From an uncultured Micrococcales bacterium (lineage in GTDB: Bacteria; Actinomycetota; Actinomycetes; S36-B12; GCA-2699445), in contig CAIWTL010000123.1 of assembly GCA_903915555.1 (NCBI GenBank), forward strand, positions 1 through 14,363: 14,363 nt of DNA. The letters are read 5' to 3'. Below, in pieces: positions 13,600 to 14,363 of the stretch. The position numbers were made by a program, and so were the translations under genes. Within the stretch, counting starts at the first letter, position 1. Each line of letters begins with the position of its first letter. The notes under the pieces are model-generated. The model did no database searches. It was not told the DNA's origin and saw nothing but the letters and a program-made list of their open reading frames with translations.

Positions 13600-14276
13600 T
13601 CCGCGGAGCGGTGGATGTGACCGGGGGCCAGCAGCTGCTGCAGGTCCTCTTCCTGGGCCGGGGCACACACGAACAGAAGTTCGTCACCGGACTCGAGTGG
13701 ATCGTCAGGGGTGGGGGCGATCACGTGTGTCCCTCGGACGATCGCGACGAGGGCGGTGTCCGTCGGCCATGCGACATCCCCCACCCGGCGGCCCGAGATC
13801 TCGGAGTCGGCGGGCAACGTCAGTTCCACGAGATTGGCCTCTCCCTGCCGGAACGTGAACAGGCGGACGAGGTCACCCACCGTCACTGCCTCCTCGACCA
13901 GCGCCGACAGCATCCGTGGGGTCGAGACCGCCACGTCCACCCCCCACGACTCGTCGAACATCCACTCGTTCTTGGGATGGTTGACGCGGGCCACGACTCG
14001 AGGCACGCCGTACTCGGTCTTGGCGAGCAGTGAGACGACGAGGTTCGACTTGTCGTCCCCGGTGGCGGCGACGACCACCTGACAGTTGGGCAGGTCGGCC
14101 TCATTGAGGGAGGCGATCTCGCAGGCGTCGGCCAACAGGATCTCCGCCCCCTTGACGATGCTCCCTGCCACTATCTCCGGATCCCGGTCGATGAGCAGGA
14201 CGTCGTGGCCGTTGGCGATCAACTCGCGGGCGATACTGCGTCCGACCTTGCCGGCGCCGGCGATGGCTACACGCAT
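13584..14276 (-). CDS. trkA: TrkA family potassium uptake regulator (RCK protein, second of a pair)
   Basis: The 230-residue cytoplasmic protein has an RCK N-terminal Rossmann domain with MRVAIAGAGKVG (glycines 7, 9, 12) and the acidic Asp30 after the second strand, which bind NAD(H) or a nucleotide. A TrkA-C domain follows (about 145-215: LTLPADSEISGRRVGDV). Such proteins gate Trk/Ktr potassium channels. It is the second of a tandem pair, matching the mycobacterial CeoB/CeoC arrangement. The ATG lies one base after the stop of the upstream paralogue. AAGGAGG, nine bases before the ATG, is a strong ribosome site but is embedded in a hairpin. Confidence 0.93.
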   Translation of the reverse strand: MRVAIAGAGKVGRSIARELIANGHDVLLIDRDPEIVAGSIVKGAEILLADACEIASLNEADLPNCQVVVAATGDDKSNLVVSLLAKTEYGVPRVVARVNHPKNEWMFDESWGVDVAVSTPRMLSALVEEAVTVGDLVRLFTFRQGEANLVELTLPADSEISGRRVGDVAWPTDTALVAIVRGTHVIAPTPDDPLESGDELLFVCAPAQEEDLQQLLAPGHIHRSADYDED

Positions 14277-14277
14277 G

Positions 14278-14363
14278 TCAGTGGGCCTCCTTCGGAGGCT
14301 GCTGGAGCGCCTCCTGCACCTGCGATTTCTCGTCAGCGCGCATGATGACGTGGAGCAGATCCC
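14278..14363 (-). CDS. trkA: TrkA family protein, C-terminal fragment (first of the pair)
   Basis: The frame is open to the window edge, and only the last 27 full codons are seen: DLLHVIMRADEKSQVQEAL followed by QQPPKEAH. The DLLHVIMRADE segment is the end of a TrkA-C domain, so this is the upstream RCK paralogue (CeoB-like), with its start outside the window. It ends TGA one base before the ATG of the second TrkA gene. Confidence 0.8.
   Translation of the reverse strand, partial: DLLHVIMRADEKSQVQEALQQPPKEAH
14285..14299 (-). promoter_or_regulatory. Hairpin holding the ribosome site of the second trkA, inside the first trkA
   Basis: On the mRNA strand GCCTCC, a GAA triloop and GGAGGC form a perfect 6-bp stem within the last codons of the upstream trkA gene. 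The downstream arm contains the Shine-Dalgarno of the second gene. Ribosomes finishing the first gene would open it, which is a classic arrangement for translational coupling. Confidence 0.5.

Noticed and set aside
1..14363. Search for mobile elements, CRISPR arrays, tRNA genes and defence or biosynthetic clusters
   Set aside because: No transposase or integrase, no regularly spaced repeats, no tRNA-like cloverleaf ends and no secondary-metabolite enzymes were recognised; the gene content is actinobacterial core.

Overview
The window is a dense, high-GC stretch with many GTG starts and 4-nt start/stop overlaps. Its gene families (SepH, DUF3093, DUF3159, DUF3710, DUF4193, DUF4235, DUF5998, a GNAT-first Pat-type acetyltransferase, a ferrochelatase with Fe-S-type cysteines, paired TrkA proteins) are typical of Actinomycetota, class Actinomycetes. 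I cannot name a genus. There are 18 protein genes, two of them cut by the window edges. I see no tRNA, rRNA, insertion sequence, phage or CRISPR. The longest gap without a gene is 160 bases.

Layout. Bases 1-4014 (+): the 3' part of a Pat-like lysine acetyltransferase/acyl-CoA-synthetase fusion, a DUF5998 protein and an alkaline-phosphatase-superfamily phosphodiesterase. Bases 4024-6102 (-): sepH, encoding an FtsZ regulator, preceded by an MFS transporter. Bases 6175-7982 (+): hemH ferrochelatase overlapping an inositol-monophosphatase-family gene. Bases 8036-8554 (-): a gamma-carbonic-anhydrase-like protein. Bases 8715-9008 (+): the DUF4193 zinc-ribbon protein. Bases 9304-9882 and 9029-9307 (-): DUF3093 then DUF4235. 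Bases 9983-11714 (+): a thioesterase-dut-DUF3710 operon with two 4-nt overlaps. Bases 11672-12421 (-): an alpha/beta-hydrolase-fold protein. Bases 12476-13599 (+): an OB-fold protein and the DUF3159 membrane protein. Bases 13584-14363 (-): two tandem TrkA (RCK) potassium-uptake regulators, the upstream one only as its C-terminus.

The genes are mostly housekeeping: protein acylation, heme synthesis, division, nucleotide sanitation by dUTPase, potassium homeostasis, and several conserved actinobacterial proteins of unknown function. I did not find a mobile or defence-like novel system. The most interesting signals are regulatory. Several genes have a -10 hexamer exactly six bases before the start codon, which suggests leaderless mRNAs. 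Two genes (gamma-CA-like and the second trkA) have their Shine-Dalgarno sequence inside a perfect short hairpin. Some proteins also depart from family catalytic motifs: the acyl-CoA-synthetase part of the Pat-like protein, one zinc ligand of the gamma-CA-like protein, and the catalytic His of the hydrolase-fold protein.
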